This document shows positions 1-10,207 of a stretch of 64,000 nucleotides of DNA, one piece after another. Below the pieces are notes generated by a model. That model was not told where the DNA came from and searched no databases. It saw only the letters and a list, made by a program, of their open reading frames with translations. The stretch is from Kluyveromyces lactis (lineage: Eukaryota; Ascomycota; Saccharomycetes; Saccharomycetales; Saccharomycetaceae): the NCBI RefSeq assembly GCF_000002515.2, contig NC_006042.1:2538198-2602197 (forward strand). Reading direction: 5' to 3'. Position numbers and translations under genes: made by a program. Numbering within the stretch: the first letter of the stretch is position 1; each line of letters begins with the position of its first letter.

Positions 1-694
1 TTACGGTAGCGTCATGACGTTCTTTGATATTTTGTAACACATTGTAGAAATTCCTATTGAAAAGAAGAAGGTCTGCAGGCCAGAATTGATAGAAGTCCTG
101 AGATTTGTTCCAACCAGATACAGTCGAAGACGGCAAAGGGGAGAAATATTTCTGCGGAAGAGGTACTTTACCGCCTGACTTATTATGTTGTGAGTGATGG
201 TTTGACGATGGGCCTGGAATTTTCATCACGATGCCATCATCGATGAATTTTTTATGCTTGCAGTATAAATGATTGGATGAACCTTTACTCTGTTCCATTG
301 ATTTTATTTCTTCTTGTGTAAATAGAAGACGTATCAAGTGGTCTACATTTGCGCTATTGGATCCATAAAATAGCGACTGAAAGATCGCACCGTGCTTCTG
401 AGATTCGTCATGGCTAAAATTGTAAAGATCCTGGAACGATTGAGTATACCAATCCCTAACGGTGATGACTTCTTCAACTTTATTTAATCCTCTGGGAAGA
501 GACTCCAATTCTTTGATCCTATGTGCCAACCGTACAGGCAGTTCATTTAGTAAAAAGCAAGAAGCCTTGAACATTAAACCTGGGGTTGGATGAGACCCAA
601 ATTGACACATTTGACGCAAGGACACCGCTGTTTGCGGTGTCTCCGAGTATTGCCATATTTTGGTCAAAAGAGAACTCGGAAATTTCACAGCCAT
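1..694 (-). CDS. PKP1: Mitochondrial pyruvate dehydrogenase kinase, N-terminal part (cut by window edge)
   Basis: This reading frame starts at the ATG at 694-692 and stays open for 231 codons to the window edge, so the C-terminal ATPase domain lies outside. It resembles the mitochondrial protein kinase family (BCDHK/PDK), which phosphorylates E1 of pyruvate dehydrogenase and so switches it off in the matrix. The visible part is the all-helical N-terminal domain, with the family segment LPVRLAHRIKELESLP at about residues 52-67. The window cuts the gene just after RHDATV, which corresponds to the conserved histidine box of the family. Gene order supports S. cerevisiae PKP1 (YIL042C). A Cbf1-type CACGTG lies upstream at 1372-1377, in the promoter shared with ERS1. 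Confidence 0.85.
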   Translation of the reverse strand, partial: MAVKFPSSLLTKIWQYSETPQTAVSLRQMCQFGSHPTPGLMFKASCFLLNELPVRLAHRIKELESLPRGLNKVEEVITVRDWYTQSFQDLYNFSHDESQKHGAIFQSLFYGSNSANVDHLIRLLFTQEEIKSMEQSKGSSNHLYCKHKKFIDDGIVMKIPGPSSNHHSQHNKSGGKVPLPQKYFSPLPSSTVSGWNKSQDFYQFWPADLLLFNRNFYNVLQNIKERHDATV

Positions 695-1763
695 TCTGCT
701 TTATCGGTTCCTGTATTTTAACCCAAGAATTTCAGAAATAAATAGAGATGAAAAAGAATAGTTCCTGCCTATTTGAGATCACCTATTTCAACTAGTATAT
801 TGTTCGAGAGAAAGTGAAGTGATTAAACCCTCTACTCAATGGTGAAAATCAAGAGAACTTGAATGATTCTTATCGAAAATTCAAACAATCCAAATATTTT
901 ATCCACTGCACATGAAACTAAAGAGACGCAATCATATACCACAGTAAGCTCAGTAACCTTGTCTGCAGATTGTCTGAACTTTTGGCTTGCAGAACAAAGA
1001 ATACGAAATCAAATAATTCATAGCTTTAAGTACTCGAATGATGAAAAGAAAATACAAACAAAAAAAAATCATCATAATAAATAGCGAATTAAACTAATTT
1101 AAACCTGGAGAAACAGCAATCTCAGCATATTGTTAATTTTCAATTTTAGTAATTCGATGAACTACTTTCCCTAGTTGTTTTTATGCAGTGCTCCCTAAGC
1201 GATCGATTTTTTTCACTGATGTTCGTGATAGAAGTTTTCAAATGAACCTGTAGCCTTAACGGATGAATGGAAGTTATGAGGTTTGTGCGCTTTGAAAACC
1301 CTTTTAAGAAACTCATTCCTATACGAAACTTTCTCTATGCTTTTCTCTCACAGATTGCGAAAGAATCACGTCACGTGAATAACGATTCCTTCACAGAAGA
1401 TTTTGGTGTACATTGCCAATTGGAATAGTTCACTGCAATGAATGTCATTTCGAGGTCTTGTGTTCGGAAAATATTGACACTGGTGCCTGTTAACTTGATC
1501 TGCTGGAAATGCTGATGCAACAATCGAAATTCTACTGTTTTTCCTCCTAACAAACCTTTTTCGTTCTTAAGTATTTTTTCTATTTACGTCAAACATCGAA
1601 AGTAACGCCAAAATTCTATGAGAATGGATTAGTTACTAGTTATAGAATTGTGTGGTTATGGCCAAAACAGAAACGGATTTATTCTTCATCGGAATAAGAC
1701 AAGTAATCCTTTCAGATAGAACTTCAACGGTACTGTAACTAAGCATCAGAAGATGGAGCAGTA
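695..1763. other. Divergent intergenic region PKP1-ERS1
   Basis: This is about 1.07 kb between two divergent starts, so it should hold both promoters. It contains a CACGTG E-box at 1372-1377 inside TCACGTGAA, preceded by a second TCACG half. A 73-codon ATG ORF at 863-1084 is low-complexity and has no recognisable domain; I do not call it a gene. Confidence 0.5.
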
Positions 1764-2516
1764 ATGGAAAGGGTGCTGGGAATAACATATGTCATTTGTT
1801 GGTCCGTTTCAGTGTATCCAGTGGTCTGGGCCAATTGGAAAAATGGGAATGCTAATGCTGTGTCATTTGATTATGTTGTCTTAAATACTGTCGGTTATTC
1901 ATGCTTATTAGCATCCATGGTATTGCAGAAACTGTTCTGGGCTGAAGGTACTGATGAAACACTGATTGCCCCAGAAATTTCCGGATCAGATCTCATTTAT
2001 TGCGGGCATGGTACCTTATTGTGCTTCGTTCTCTTATCACAATTTTTGTTAGGGAATAGACTATGGAATTTCTCACACACTACCAGAACGCATCCAAAGA
2101 TGCATACGGTGTACAAGAGGATGTTTTCCATCATAATGTTAGTTGTCTTGGTCATAACGATTATTTTCTTTACAGATATTTTAACAGTTGGTTTGTCAAA
2201 TGCAACATTACTCTCTTATTGCAATAATTTATCACTTGTAAAGATCACAATGTCTCTGATAAAGCATCTTCCCCAGGTGAGGCACAACTTCCAAAGGAAG
2301 AGTATGGCAGGATTTCCTATCCAATCGACTTGTATAGACGTCTTGGGGAGTGTATGTTCATTGAGTCAATTAGCTCTTCGTTTAGCTTCAAAACCGCAGG
2401 GATTGACCCTGATGTCCTTTTTCACCAACTTCGGGAAGATTGGTATTGGATTGATCACACTTTTGTTTAATATTGTGTACGTCTCTCAATGGATTGTTTA
2501 TAGTTTATCACCATAG
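1764..2516 (+). CDS. ERS1: Cystinosin-like PQ-loop lysosomal/vacuolar transporter
   Basis: A 250-residue polytopic membrane protein of the cystinosin family (proton-coupled cystine export from the vacuole or endosome; S. cerevisiae Ers1, 260 aa). Two PQ-loop repeats are visible. The first, at about residues 5-60, has a degenerate PQ (VYPVVWANW, then SFDYVVLN). The second, at about 165-235, keeps a canonical LPQ at 169-171 followed by R-x-K-S-x-x-GF and the aspartate in CIDVLG. Both repeats keep the aspartate expected for proton coupling. The start is the first ATG. It is convergent with SYG1. Confidence 0.88.
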   Translation: MERVLGITYVICWSVSVYPVVWANWKNGNANAVSFDYVVLNTVGYSCLLASMVLQKLFWAEGTDETLIAPEISGSDLIYCGHGTLLCFVLLSQFLLGNRLWNFSHTTRTHPKMHTVYKRMFSIIMLVVLVITIIFFTDILTVGLSNATLLSYCNNLSLVKITMSLIKHLPQVRHNFQRKSMAGFPIQSTCIDVLGSVCSLSQLALRLASKPQGLTLMSFFTNFGKIGIGLITLLFNIVYVSQWIVYSLSP

Positions 2517-2912
2517 ATTTCTTCAACTGCTTAGCTGAACTGAAATCCATACATACAAATTAGTGCTTGGTTAAAGTAGTTGGATGAAGTTAATATTAAA
2601 TATCATACATTTCTCAGAAGCTGGAGTTGTAAGAGAGTTGTAACCTTGCACCTTGTTCTTCTTTTAATATTTAGCGACTCAATGTGACTTCTGAGGAAAT
2701 AATAGTGAACTTTAAATGATTTTTTCAGGGTTGGCATAGAACAAAGGATTTCATTTCATAACAGTCCAAAAGCCTAGCTCTGAGTGGTATAATGAAATGC
2801 TAAGCTGTAAAATTAGACATTGGGTTGTTATAAACACTTTAAATGGTAGCTTTTATTATATATTTACAACATTTCCATTTAGCCAGCGGAAAGAATAACA
2901 AAACCAGATATT
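2517..2912. other. Convergent intergenic region ERS1-SYG1
   Basis: A 396-bp AT-rich stretch between two stop codons. I see only AT-rich 3' processing-type sequence (for example the TATATATT near 2850) and no ORF or RNA gene. Confidence 0.5.
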
Positions 2913-5447
2913 CTAAACTTCGCTCTCTGCTTCAGATTCACTGTCGCTGATGGCAGCAGAGTTGACGCTAGCAGTTTCTATAGGTCTTTGGAAATCTGTG
3001 GCATGTGCCCAAGGAATGATTTCAAATACAGAAGCTTTTCTATTGAGCTTAGGAACAGCACTTGTCGACCTTGGCCGCTGTTGTTGTGATTCTAGGTCCG
3101 ACTTCATAACTGACAACATGGCGATGTTGTCCATGTTTTCAGCTGCTGCACTGTAATCTTCTTCCATATGTAATTCACTATCCTCAATTGTAGGGAATGG
3201 TAGTTGCCAGTTATCATCAGTGACTTTGAATAGATGTACATTTGCAACGTGCTCGTTTTCAACACGTAATATAACCCATACAAATCGCCTTAGAATCTCC
3301 AAAGTGGCCATTGCTAACGCAATCAAAGGGTGGCGCACATAATCTGTATTGTTTTTGACCATGTAAAAGACCCATTCGTATCTGACAACCACATCAAAGA
3401 CCATGATGAAATAGTATATGCACTTCTTTTTGCTGCTATATTTTCCAGATTTCCAATTCTTTTTGCCACATAAGTACAAGTCGTCCCTTAATAAAAAGTT
3501 CTTAGATTTCGTTTGCAGTAACGACCAATCCATAATTAAATCCCATATACTCGTCAAAGTCGAGTTCAAACATCCAAAGACGATTAATAGAACTTTGAAT
3601 TTCTGCATTTGAGGCCAACTTTTATACCAGTATAACGACGCATTGAAGGAGATACCTAATAAATACTTGAAAGCGTTTAAGAGGTGAGGGAACCAATCAT
3701 AGCTATCAAAGTATCTTCTCACACATTGAACAAATCTCCAATAACTAGGCAAACATGACAATATTCCGATCCACATCAATTTTTCATAACGACACTTATC
3801 CTCTTTGGAGTCATTAAAAGTTAAACACCCTAAAGTCGCAAATTGTGACATGGAATATGTCAGTGAACATACAATATCACCTAAGAAGAAATCACCGAAC
3901 TGAACCGGGAAGAATCCCGAAAATACCAAACGGATAAATGACGTGAAAATATACTTTCTTGATTGGAAAGTTTCATACCAATATGGCCATGGTTGTATTA
4001 CTTGAAACTTCCAAAAGAATAGAGCAACAGCGATGCACAGCCACGTGATCATCCACGGCTCTAGCTTTTCGAGCATCAAACTACAAAATGCTAATATTGA
4101 ACATATGCACAGGAATGTTGTTGCATGGAAAAATTGAAGAGGAATGTGTGTCATCCCAAAATCATTGTTGAATAACACCGGTCCGTTTCGTGAATGAATC
4201 TCACCAAACATAATGAACCTATAGTTGATTTTAACTTTATACCAAATAAAACAATCTATGATGAATAGCAATCCCATAAATGTGAGATAGTGGAAACTCG
4301 ACCATATGGGTAACAATGCTGATCTCACTTCATCAGAGGAATTCTTAGCCAATATGATGGTCATCAATATGACTAATGTTACAGAAATACCAAGTTGAGC
4401 ACTTCCAAGGAACATCTGAAACATAGATGCGTTATTTCTGTGGATGGTTTGTTCATTAACAGAGTACTGTAAAGATAAATTCTTGATCCGCTCTAAGTTA
4501 TGTTTTTTATCTTTTGAAGAGGAAGTTAAGGTCATGGTATACCATTTAATTGCAGTTTGTTCCCAGAAAGTCAAAGGATCCTTTTTCAAACGGTCAACAT
4601 CGTTATCACTGCCAAGGAACAAGTTAACATTAATAACCTCTGCATGCTCAACATTATCCTTGATGAGTTTCAAATACTCATCGTATTGGCTGAACATAAT
4701 GGAGTATTTTTTAGCATATGGCATGAAAGTCTTCAATTGATCTTGATGGAGAACTTTATCGAACTTCTTAACAATTTTCCGAAATCCATTAACGTTCAAA
4801 TCTCTATAGTTTTTAAGCAATTGGAGGTATAAGTAGAAATCGAGAATCGCGTCAGAGAGCTGCTGCCTAATCTGAGATAAAGAGAGAGGAGAGGTTTCGG
4901 TTTGAAAAGTTTCCTGGCCCCTTGAAGCTCGTTTACGGTCCTTTTTAGCTAAAAGAGGGTCTCTATTCTTCCAAGAAACGGGCATAGATGGACATAAGTT
5001 GTGGGTCACTAACCACCGCTTGAGATCGTACCAGATTTTTTTTTTGACGGTATCCTTCAAGGCTATCGGACTAAAATTTGGGAATATCGATCCATACGAA
5101 TCTGGGGCTCTCGACAAACTGGCGATACGGTACTCGTCCAGCGAATCTAATCTACTACGCTTATCTGCTTCCAGCACATACAAATGGATCTGCCTCTGCA
5201 ATTTATGATATTTAGCTCTGTATTTAGAGAGTTGCCATTCATAAAACTCATCGCAGTTCTTCAACTGATCTCGCACAAGCCAATCATCAATGAATTCACG
5301 AACAATAGTACGATCCATGGATCCAACATCTTGAACCTTTTTCAATTTTTGGAACTGCTTAATCTTTTTCTTACCGAGTTTATAGTTAACATACTTATCG
5401 CTCCATTCAGGAACTACAGACTCTCGGAGGTGCTCAGCAAATTTCAT
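2913..5447 (-). CDS. SYG1: SPX-EXS plasma-membrane/Golgi phosphate-signalling protein Syg1
   Basis: An 844-residue protein with an N-terminal SPX domain (start MKFAEHLRESVVPEW, KLGKKKIKQ near residue 25-32, and the inositol-pyrophosphate-binding KKFDK helix near 228-232) followed by several membrane spans and a C-terminal EXS domain. This is the architecture of the XPR1/PHO1/SYG1 phosphate-export family; S. cerevisiae Syg1 (YIL047C) is 902 aa and was found as a suppressor of G-protein alpha loss. The start is supported because the first residues are the conserved beginning of SPX. The tail is acidic and serine-rich (SDSESEAESEV). Confidence 0.93.
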   Translation of the reverse strand: MKFAEHLRESVVPEWSDKYVNYKLGKKKIKQFQKLKKVQDVGSMDRTIVREFIDDWLVRDQLKNCDEFYEWQLSKYRAKYHKLQRQIHLYVLEADKRSRLDSLDEYRIASLSRAPDSYGSIFPNFSPIALKDTVKKKIWYDLKRWLVTHNLCPSMPVSWKNRDPLLAKKDRKRASRGQETFQTETSPLSLSQIRQQLSDAILDFYLYLQLLKNYRDLNVNGFRKIVKKFDKVLHQDQLKTFMPYAKKYSIMFSQYDEYLKLIKDNVEHAEVINVNLFLGSDNDVDRLKKDPLTFWEQTAIKWYTMTLTSSSKDKKHNLERIKNLSLQYSVNEQTIHRNNASMFQMFLGSAQLGISVTLVILMTIILAKNSSDEVRSALLPIWSSFHYLTFMGLLFIIDCFIWYKVKINYRFIMFGEIHSRNGPVLFNNDFGMTHIPLQFFHATTFLCICSILAFCSLMLEKLEPWMITWLCIAVALFFWKFQVIQPWPYWYETFQSRKYIFTSFIRLVFSGFFPVQFGDFFLGDIVCSLTYSMSQFATLGCLTFNDSKEDKCRYEKLMWIGILSCLPSYWRFVQCVRRYFDSYDWFPHLLNAFKYLLGISFNASLYWYKSWPQMQKFKVLLIVFGCLNSTLTSIWDLIMDWSLLQTKSKNFLLRDDLYLCGKKNWKSGKYSSKKKCIYYFIMVFDVVVRYEWVFYMVKNNTDYVRHPLIALAMATLEILRRFVWVILRVENEHVANVHLFKVTDDNWQLPFPTIEDSELHMEEDYSAAAENMDNIAMLSVMKSDLESQQQRPRSTSAVPKLNRKASVFEIIPWAHATDFQRPIETASVNSAAISDSESEAESEV

Positions 5448-5777
5448 CTCTTTGCCGGATACCCAAGGGGAATTAGAAAATTAAACAGACTCTGGATTAA
5501 ATCACCTTCACCCTCTTGCCCTGATATTGTTGACTCACACTCCAACCATATTCCTTACACAAGAAGAGGTGTATGTGTCGAAATTTGGAAAGATACATGA
5601 TGTGTGCCTTCAGCCAAGTAAATACCAACTATATCCCTTCATAAATCCTTTCCTTTCTTTATATGTCTTTTTGTTCGCATATATATTTTTCGCTCAAATC
5701 AATGTCACATACTGAAAGCAAAGCACAAACATGATGCTGGTAGTCACGCGTATGCTGATTTAAGTGCGAATTTTTAG
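5448..5777. other. SYG1 upstream region
   Basis: A 330-bp stretch upstream of SYG1 (minus strand) and of a small ORF (plus strand), presumably a shared promoter. Short overlapping frames here have no domain signal. Confidence 0.4.
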
Positions 5778-5993
5778 ATGAGTCAAATAGAAGAGATCAA
5801 TGGTTCTGATGATATAAACAGAGACAGAGATGGACGATATTTGACGAAAAACTGGTTGCGTTATGTACAGCTCGTGACAGTAGCTACTGGTTTTATGATC
5901 TTGCCTCACTTTGTTCACGTGATGTACAGGATCGTTCATCTGGCGCTTCAAAGCATCGCTATATATAGTTTATATAAATTCCTACAGAGGTAA
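5778..5993 (+). CDS. Possible small membrane protein (71 aa), unrecognised
   Basis: An ATG-initiated 71-codon ORF between SYG1 and HIS1. The first 25 residues are polar and charged, then comes one long hydrophobic stretch at about residues 32-64 (LVTVATGFMILPHFVHVMY followed by RIVHLALQSIAIY), and it ends KFLQR. That layout fits a small single- or double-span membrane protein rather than random translation. I do not recognise it. S. cerevisiae annotates a small ORF (YIL046W-A) near the equivalent position, but I cannot align the two from memory. An overlapping minus-strand frame of similar length exists, so coding is uncertain. Confidence 0.33.
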   Translation: MSQIEEINGSDDINRDRDGRYLTKNWLRYVQLVTVATGFMILPHFVHVMYRIVHLALQSIAIYSLYKFLQR

Positions 5994-6168
5994 CACAAAG
6001 CTTAGACGATGCATACTTCGCAGCCCATGTGGCGGAATTGCCGTTCTTCCTAATTCCTATCTCTGATTATGACCTGTCCTTTCAAATCATTCGAACAATT
6101 TTATTTAGTTTGGAATTTGAATTTTTTTTTTTCAAGCTTTCACGCTGGAAAAATTCCAAAAAAAGTTT

Positions 6169-6175
6169 TGACTCA
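6169..6175 (+). promoter_or_regulatory. Gcn4-type site upstream of HIS1
   Basis: A perfect TGACTCA lies 146 bp upstream of the HIS1 start codon. This is the consensus site of the bZIP activator Gcn4, which controls amino-acid biosynthesis genes in budding yeasts. Its position fits general control of HIS1. Confidence 0.7.
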
Positions 6176-6320
6176 CTGACGATATTTAAACTCATGCAAC
6201 ATCCTACCATTCAATGGATACATTAACATGTGTAAGTAGCTGCGTTGTACATTGGTACCATACTGTCCATCTCTACTGAATAAAAAACGGTAAATCACAT
6301 AAGAAGTGCTGCTAACCATC

Positions 6321-7214
6321 ATGGATTTAGTGAATCATTTGAACGACAAGCTACTCTTTGCCATTCCAAAGAAAGGTAGATTATATGAGAAGAGTGTTTC
6401 TATCTTAAAGGGCTCTGATATCAAGTTCCACCGGTCAGCAAGATTGGATATTGCAATTTCCACAAATATGCCTGTTGCATTGATTTTCTTACCAGCTGCC
6501 GACATTCCAATGTTTGTTGGAGAAGGTAGATGTGACCTGGGTATTACGGGAGTGGATCAAGTCAGAGAAAGTGAAGTTGATGTTAATTTACCTATTGATT
6601 TACAGTTTGGGACTTGTAAGCTTCAGGTCCAGGTCCCTGTTGCCGGAGAGTATACTTCACCAGAACAATTAATTGGTAAGACAATCGTTTCCAGTTTTGT
6701 GAATTTGACTAAAAAATACTTCGCACAATTGGAAGGTGTGCCTGAATCCGAAATGGTCACTAGGGTCAAATACGTTGGTGGATCCGTGGAAGCATCTTGT
6801 GCTTTAGGTGTTGCTGACGCTATCGTAGATTTAGTCGAATCTGGAGAAACCATGCGCGCTGCTGGGTTGACCGCTATTGCAACTGTATTGGATACAAGTG
6901 CACATCTAATCGAATCCAAAAATCCAAAGGGAGATGTTGAACTTCTCAGAACTATAAAATCAAGAATAGAAGGTGTCATGACTGCTCAAAAGTACGTCAG
7001 TTGTAGTTATAACGCTCCTGAGAACAAATTACCTGAACTTTTAAAAATTACTCCAGGAAGGAGAGCACCAACCATCTCTCAAATCAACGACAGTGGATGG
7101 GTAGCGGTTTCATCCATGATCGAAAGGAAAAACAAAGGTGATATTATGGATGACTTGAAAAAAAACGGTGCAGAAGATATCATGGTATTCGAAATTTCTA
7201 ACTGTCGTGTCTAA
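6321..7214 (+). CDS. HIS1: ATP phosphoribosyltransferase, first step of histidine synthesis
   Basis: A 297-residue enzyme that joins ATP and PRPP to make phosphoribosyl-ATP and is feedback-inhibited by histidine. The start is the ATG at 6321 (MDLVNHLNDKLLFAIPKKGR), which gives exactly the usual fungal length; codons upstream of it would need a non-ATG start. Visible signatures are the catalytic-domain segment GRCDLGITGVDQV near residue 73-85, GGSVEASCALGVADAIVDLVESG at about 154-176, and the C-terminal regulatory ACT-like domain ending MVFEISNCRV. The S. cerevisiae counterpart is YER055C. A Gcn4 site lies 146 bp upstream. Confidence 0.97.
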   Translation: MDLVNHLNDKLLFAIPKKGRLYEKSVSILKGSDIKFHRSARLDIAISTNMPVALIFLPAADIPMFVGEGRCDLGITGVDQVRESEVDVNLPIDLQFGTCKLQVQVPVAGEYTSPEQLIGKTIVSSFVNLTKKYFAQLEGVPESEMVTRVKYVGGSVEASCALGVADAIVDLVESGETMRAAGLTAIATVLDTSAHLIESKNPKGDVELLRTIKSRIEGVMTAQKYVSCSYNAPENKLPELLKITPGRRAPTISQINDSGWVAVSSMIERKNKGDIMDDLKKNGAEDIMVFEISNCRV

Positions 7215-8335
7215 AATGATTAGCACTTTTCCTCACCATAATTATATATATAAAATCTTATGCATGGGCACCTTATTGTATCCTTGTGTATAATGTAAGT
7301 TAATATAGATAAATTGATACAGCAAAAATTGTGACAATAGCAATATATTGCATGTTGTAGACAATATTTGAAGTCAGCATAGTAGGTATTTGACTCCTGC
7401 CTTTCAGCCCTGCATGATCGAACCAGTGTCCGTTCTTACTGATTGTCTTCGATTCTGTCTCTGTCGTTGTGGCAATTTTGATCACGTGAATGAACGAGAA
7501 AAATCCAGATAGCTTACCTCACCAGAGACACCGCTGGAAAGAACCAGAGATGAACACAGAAAAGCGCATAATGACCGAATGCACAGTAGCAGGTTACACT
7601 ATACATATATAATGACTGATTTTCAAGGGAAAATGTGCCATGTTATATTCTTGGCTTTTAGTCAGATCAAAACATGGAATATCCTTGTAATAAGCCAGAT
7701 AACCTGTAAAGTGTGGCTTACCTACCCTAGCAGTACAAACATATCTTTTTTTCCCATAAAGATAGTAAGAACGGATTTTAGCTAGTACTGAAATTTAGCG
7801 CAGAGAAAAAAAGTAAAAATATCGAAACTTAAACAAAACTCTTGACTGACAAAGGACTTCTTCAAAAGGAAAAACACTGCCAAAGTAAGACTTCTTAATC
7901 CTTAAAGGGGCGTCTCACTTCCCGATCTACCAATAGTTTGTTTGATTTATATAAAGCATCATATTTGTTGTATTAAGCGGTTTGGAAATTTTCAGAACAA
8001 ACGAAAGATCAGCAGCGGAGAGAGCTCAGATAGGGAAGAACAACAAGTTTCGGTAAAGAAAGGTACTAGTGCTCATCATTGGTGGTGTTCTTATAGAATT
8101 TTCCTGTGAATCAAGGAAAGGAATTATATCCTTGTGGATAAGAGACATAAACGAAGGGTTTTGCAGTACTGCATCACTTTGATCACTGGTTCTGGTATAT
8201 TTACAAAAGTTTGAGGAACAGAATAAACATTTTGGAAAGAGAACGCTAGGGAAGTTGTTTTGAGTCAATATACCCCATCATTTTATCTCATCAATATATT
8301 CAAATATACCATACGAGTTACGATCGTATTTCAAA
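7215..8335. other. HIS1-MET30 intergenic region
   Basis: About 1.1 kb that should contain the HIS1 terminator and the MET30 promoter. It carries a Met-type site cluster (listed separately) and a second TGTGGC core at 7712-7717. Small frames on both strands lack domain signal. I see no RNA gene. Confidence 0.5.
7468..7489 (+). promoter_or_regulatory. Met31/32-like core next to Cbf1 palindrome (MET30 promoter)
   Basis: TGTGGC at 7468-7473 is followed nine bases later by the palindrome TCACGTGA (7482-7489). In S. cerevisiae, Met4 is brought to sulfur genes by Cbf1 on CACGTG and by Met31/Met32 on a TGTGGC-containing site, and MET30 itself is a Met4 target. The pair lies about 850 bp from the MET30 start, which is far for a yeast promoter, so its action on MET30 is an inference. 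Confidence 0.5.
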
Positions 8336-10207
8336 ATGGAGTTTAACCTTCAACAGACATGCAGACCGGATTTAAAGCGTAAGTTCGAAGATGTAGATTC
8401 GAATGGAGTGTCAGATCAACGACAGGATACTGATGGGAAGGGGGAAATTCTACGAAACAAAGCTTCCAAGGTCAATCAAAACAATGAGGAAATACAGCTT
8501 CCGAGTGAAATGCCTCAGTTCAATTTCTTTAAATTCTGCTACCGTCATAATCCAGATATTCAACACACTTGTAAGGATTCGATGGTTTTCCAAGATCAGG
8601 TACGGTCGGAGAAGTGGATGGAGAAAATGAAAGCTTTGGACAAGGAATCAGACCGAGCAATTATCAAACAAACGCTAGACAATTTCCAGCATAGCAATGA
8701 TAAGATACGAAGATTAATGCTGGAAGGAATATTACAGCTTTGTTGTTTTCCCCAGCTATCTTATATTGCTGATGAGGTAAAACAATTGATTAAGATCGAT
8801 TTCATTTCAACCTTACCAGAGGAACTTTCTTTGAAAATTTTAGGTTACCTTGACTGTCAGTCTCTTTGCATCGCCTCGCTAACATGTAAGAGGTGGAAAA
8901 CACTAGCTGATGACGATAGGGTATGGTACCATATGTGCGAACAGCATATTGATAGAAAATGTCCAAACTGTGGATGGGGTCTACCCTTACTCCATATGAA
9001 GAGGGCAAGATACTTACCTGTAAATGAAGCACATGTCCATAATCAAAACGGCAATCAATTCCAAAATGTTGCAAACGGCAACGGGAATGAAATTGGAGGC
9101 GGAAAGTCACTAATCAATCCTGGCAACTCTCCCAACCAAACTGTTGCCGCTAGGGCTAGGAATAGCAGGTACTATACGAGACCCTGGAAAGTAATATATA
9201 GGGAACGGTTCCAAGTGGAATCCAATTGGAGAAATGGAAGATGTAGAATTCAGCTCTTCAAAGGCCATATGGATGGGGTATTGTCATTAAAGTTCAACCA
9301 CAGACTGCTTTTCACTGGGTCATACGATTCAACGGTGGCTATATGGGACACAAAATCTGGTAATTTGATTAGAAGACTCACCGGGCACACGGATGGTGTG
9401 AAGGGTATTTATTTTGATGATCAGAAAATGATCACAGCTTCTTTAGACAAGACAATCAGAGTATGGAACTACATTACAGGGTCCTGTATATCAACTTATA
9501 GAGGCCACCAGGATTCTGTGCTATCGGTGGATTCATACAAAAAAATCATTGTGAGTGCTTCTGCTGATAAAACAGTTAAAGTGTGGCATGTTGAATCTAG
9601 GACTTGTTATACGTTGCGGGGCCATACGGAATGGGTCAACTGTGTTAAACTACATCCAAAAAGTTTCACTTGTTACAGTTCCAGTGACGACAAAACATTA
9701 AGAATGTGGGATATCCGTACTAATTCGTGTATTAAAGTTTTCAGAGGACATGTTGGTCAAGTGCAAAAAGTTATTCCATTAACGATCAAAGACACAGAAA
9801 ATTTAGTGGTGGATGAAAAAATTGAAAAAGTACCCAACCCAGAGTTAGAAGAAGATTTTGCAGATGACTGTACAGGAATATTCGATCCGAATTTGAAATA
9901 CCCTACACATTTGCTTTCATGTTCATTGGATAACACCATCAAACTCTGGGAAGTCAGTTCAGGTAGATGCATTAGAACTCAATTTGGACATGTTGAAGGT
10001 GTTTGGGATATCGCTGCTGATAACTTCAGAATTGTCAGTGGCTCTCACGATAAGAGCATCAAAGTTTGGGATCTTCAAAATGGTAAATGCATACAAACTT
10101 TTACAGGACACAAGGCTCCTATTGTATGTGTAGGAATTGGTGACAGTTCATTTGTTAGCGGAGACGAGCTGGGCGAAGTGAAAATGTGGCATTTTGATGA
10201 TATTTGA
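8336..10207 (+). CDS. MET30: F-box/WD40 subunit of the SCF-Met30 ubiquitin ligase
   Basis: A 623-residue substrate receptor of the SCF ligase that controls Met4 and links sulfur metabolism and cadmium stress to the cell cycle. An F-box is at about residues 155-203 (TLPEELSLKILGYLD...CKRWKTLADD), followed by a CPNC pair at 209-212, a low-complexity Asn/Gly linker, and a C-terminal beta-propeller of WD40 repeats from about 307 to the end (repeated GH...W-D units such as LTGHTDGVKG and TIRVWNY). S. cerevisiae Met30 (YIL046W) is 640 aa. The start is the first ATG. Confidence 0.96.
   Translation: MEFNLQQTCRPDLKRKFEDVDSNGVSDQRQDTDGKGEILRNKASKVNQNNEEIQLPSEMPQFNFFKFCYRHNPDIQHTCKDSMVFQDQVRSEKWMEKMKALDKESDRAIIKQTLDNFQHSNDKIRRLMLEGILQLCCFPQLSYIADEVKQLIKIDFISTLPEELSLKILGYLDCQSLCIASLTCKRWKTLADDDRVWYHMCEQHIDRKCPNCGWGLPLLHMKRARYLPVNEAHVHNQNGNQFQNVANGNGNEIGGGKSLINPGNSPNQTVAARARNSRYYTRPWKVIYRERFQVESNWRNGRCRIQLFKGHMDGVLSLKFNHRLLFTGSYDSTVAIWDTKSGNLIRRLTGHTDGVKGIYFDDQKMITASLDKTIRVWNYITGSCISTYRGHQDSVLSVDSYKKIIVSASADKTVKVWHVESRTCYTLRGHTEWVNCVKLHPKSFTCYSSSDDKTLRMWDIRTNSCIKVFRGHVGQVQKVIPLTIKDTENLVVDEKIEKVPNPELEEDFADDCTGIFDPNLKYPTHLLSCSLDNTIKLWEVSSGRCIRTQFGHVEGVWDIAADNFRIVSGSHDKSIKVWDLQNGKCIQTFTGHKAPIVCVGIGDSSFVSGDELGEVKMWHFDDI

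Noticed and set aside
863-1084. 73-codon ATG frame between PKP1 and ERS1
   Set aside because: Lysine/asparagine-rich low-complexity end, no hydrophobic or domain pattern, within a divergent promoter.
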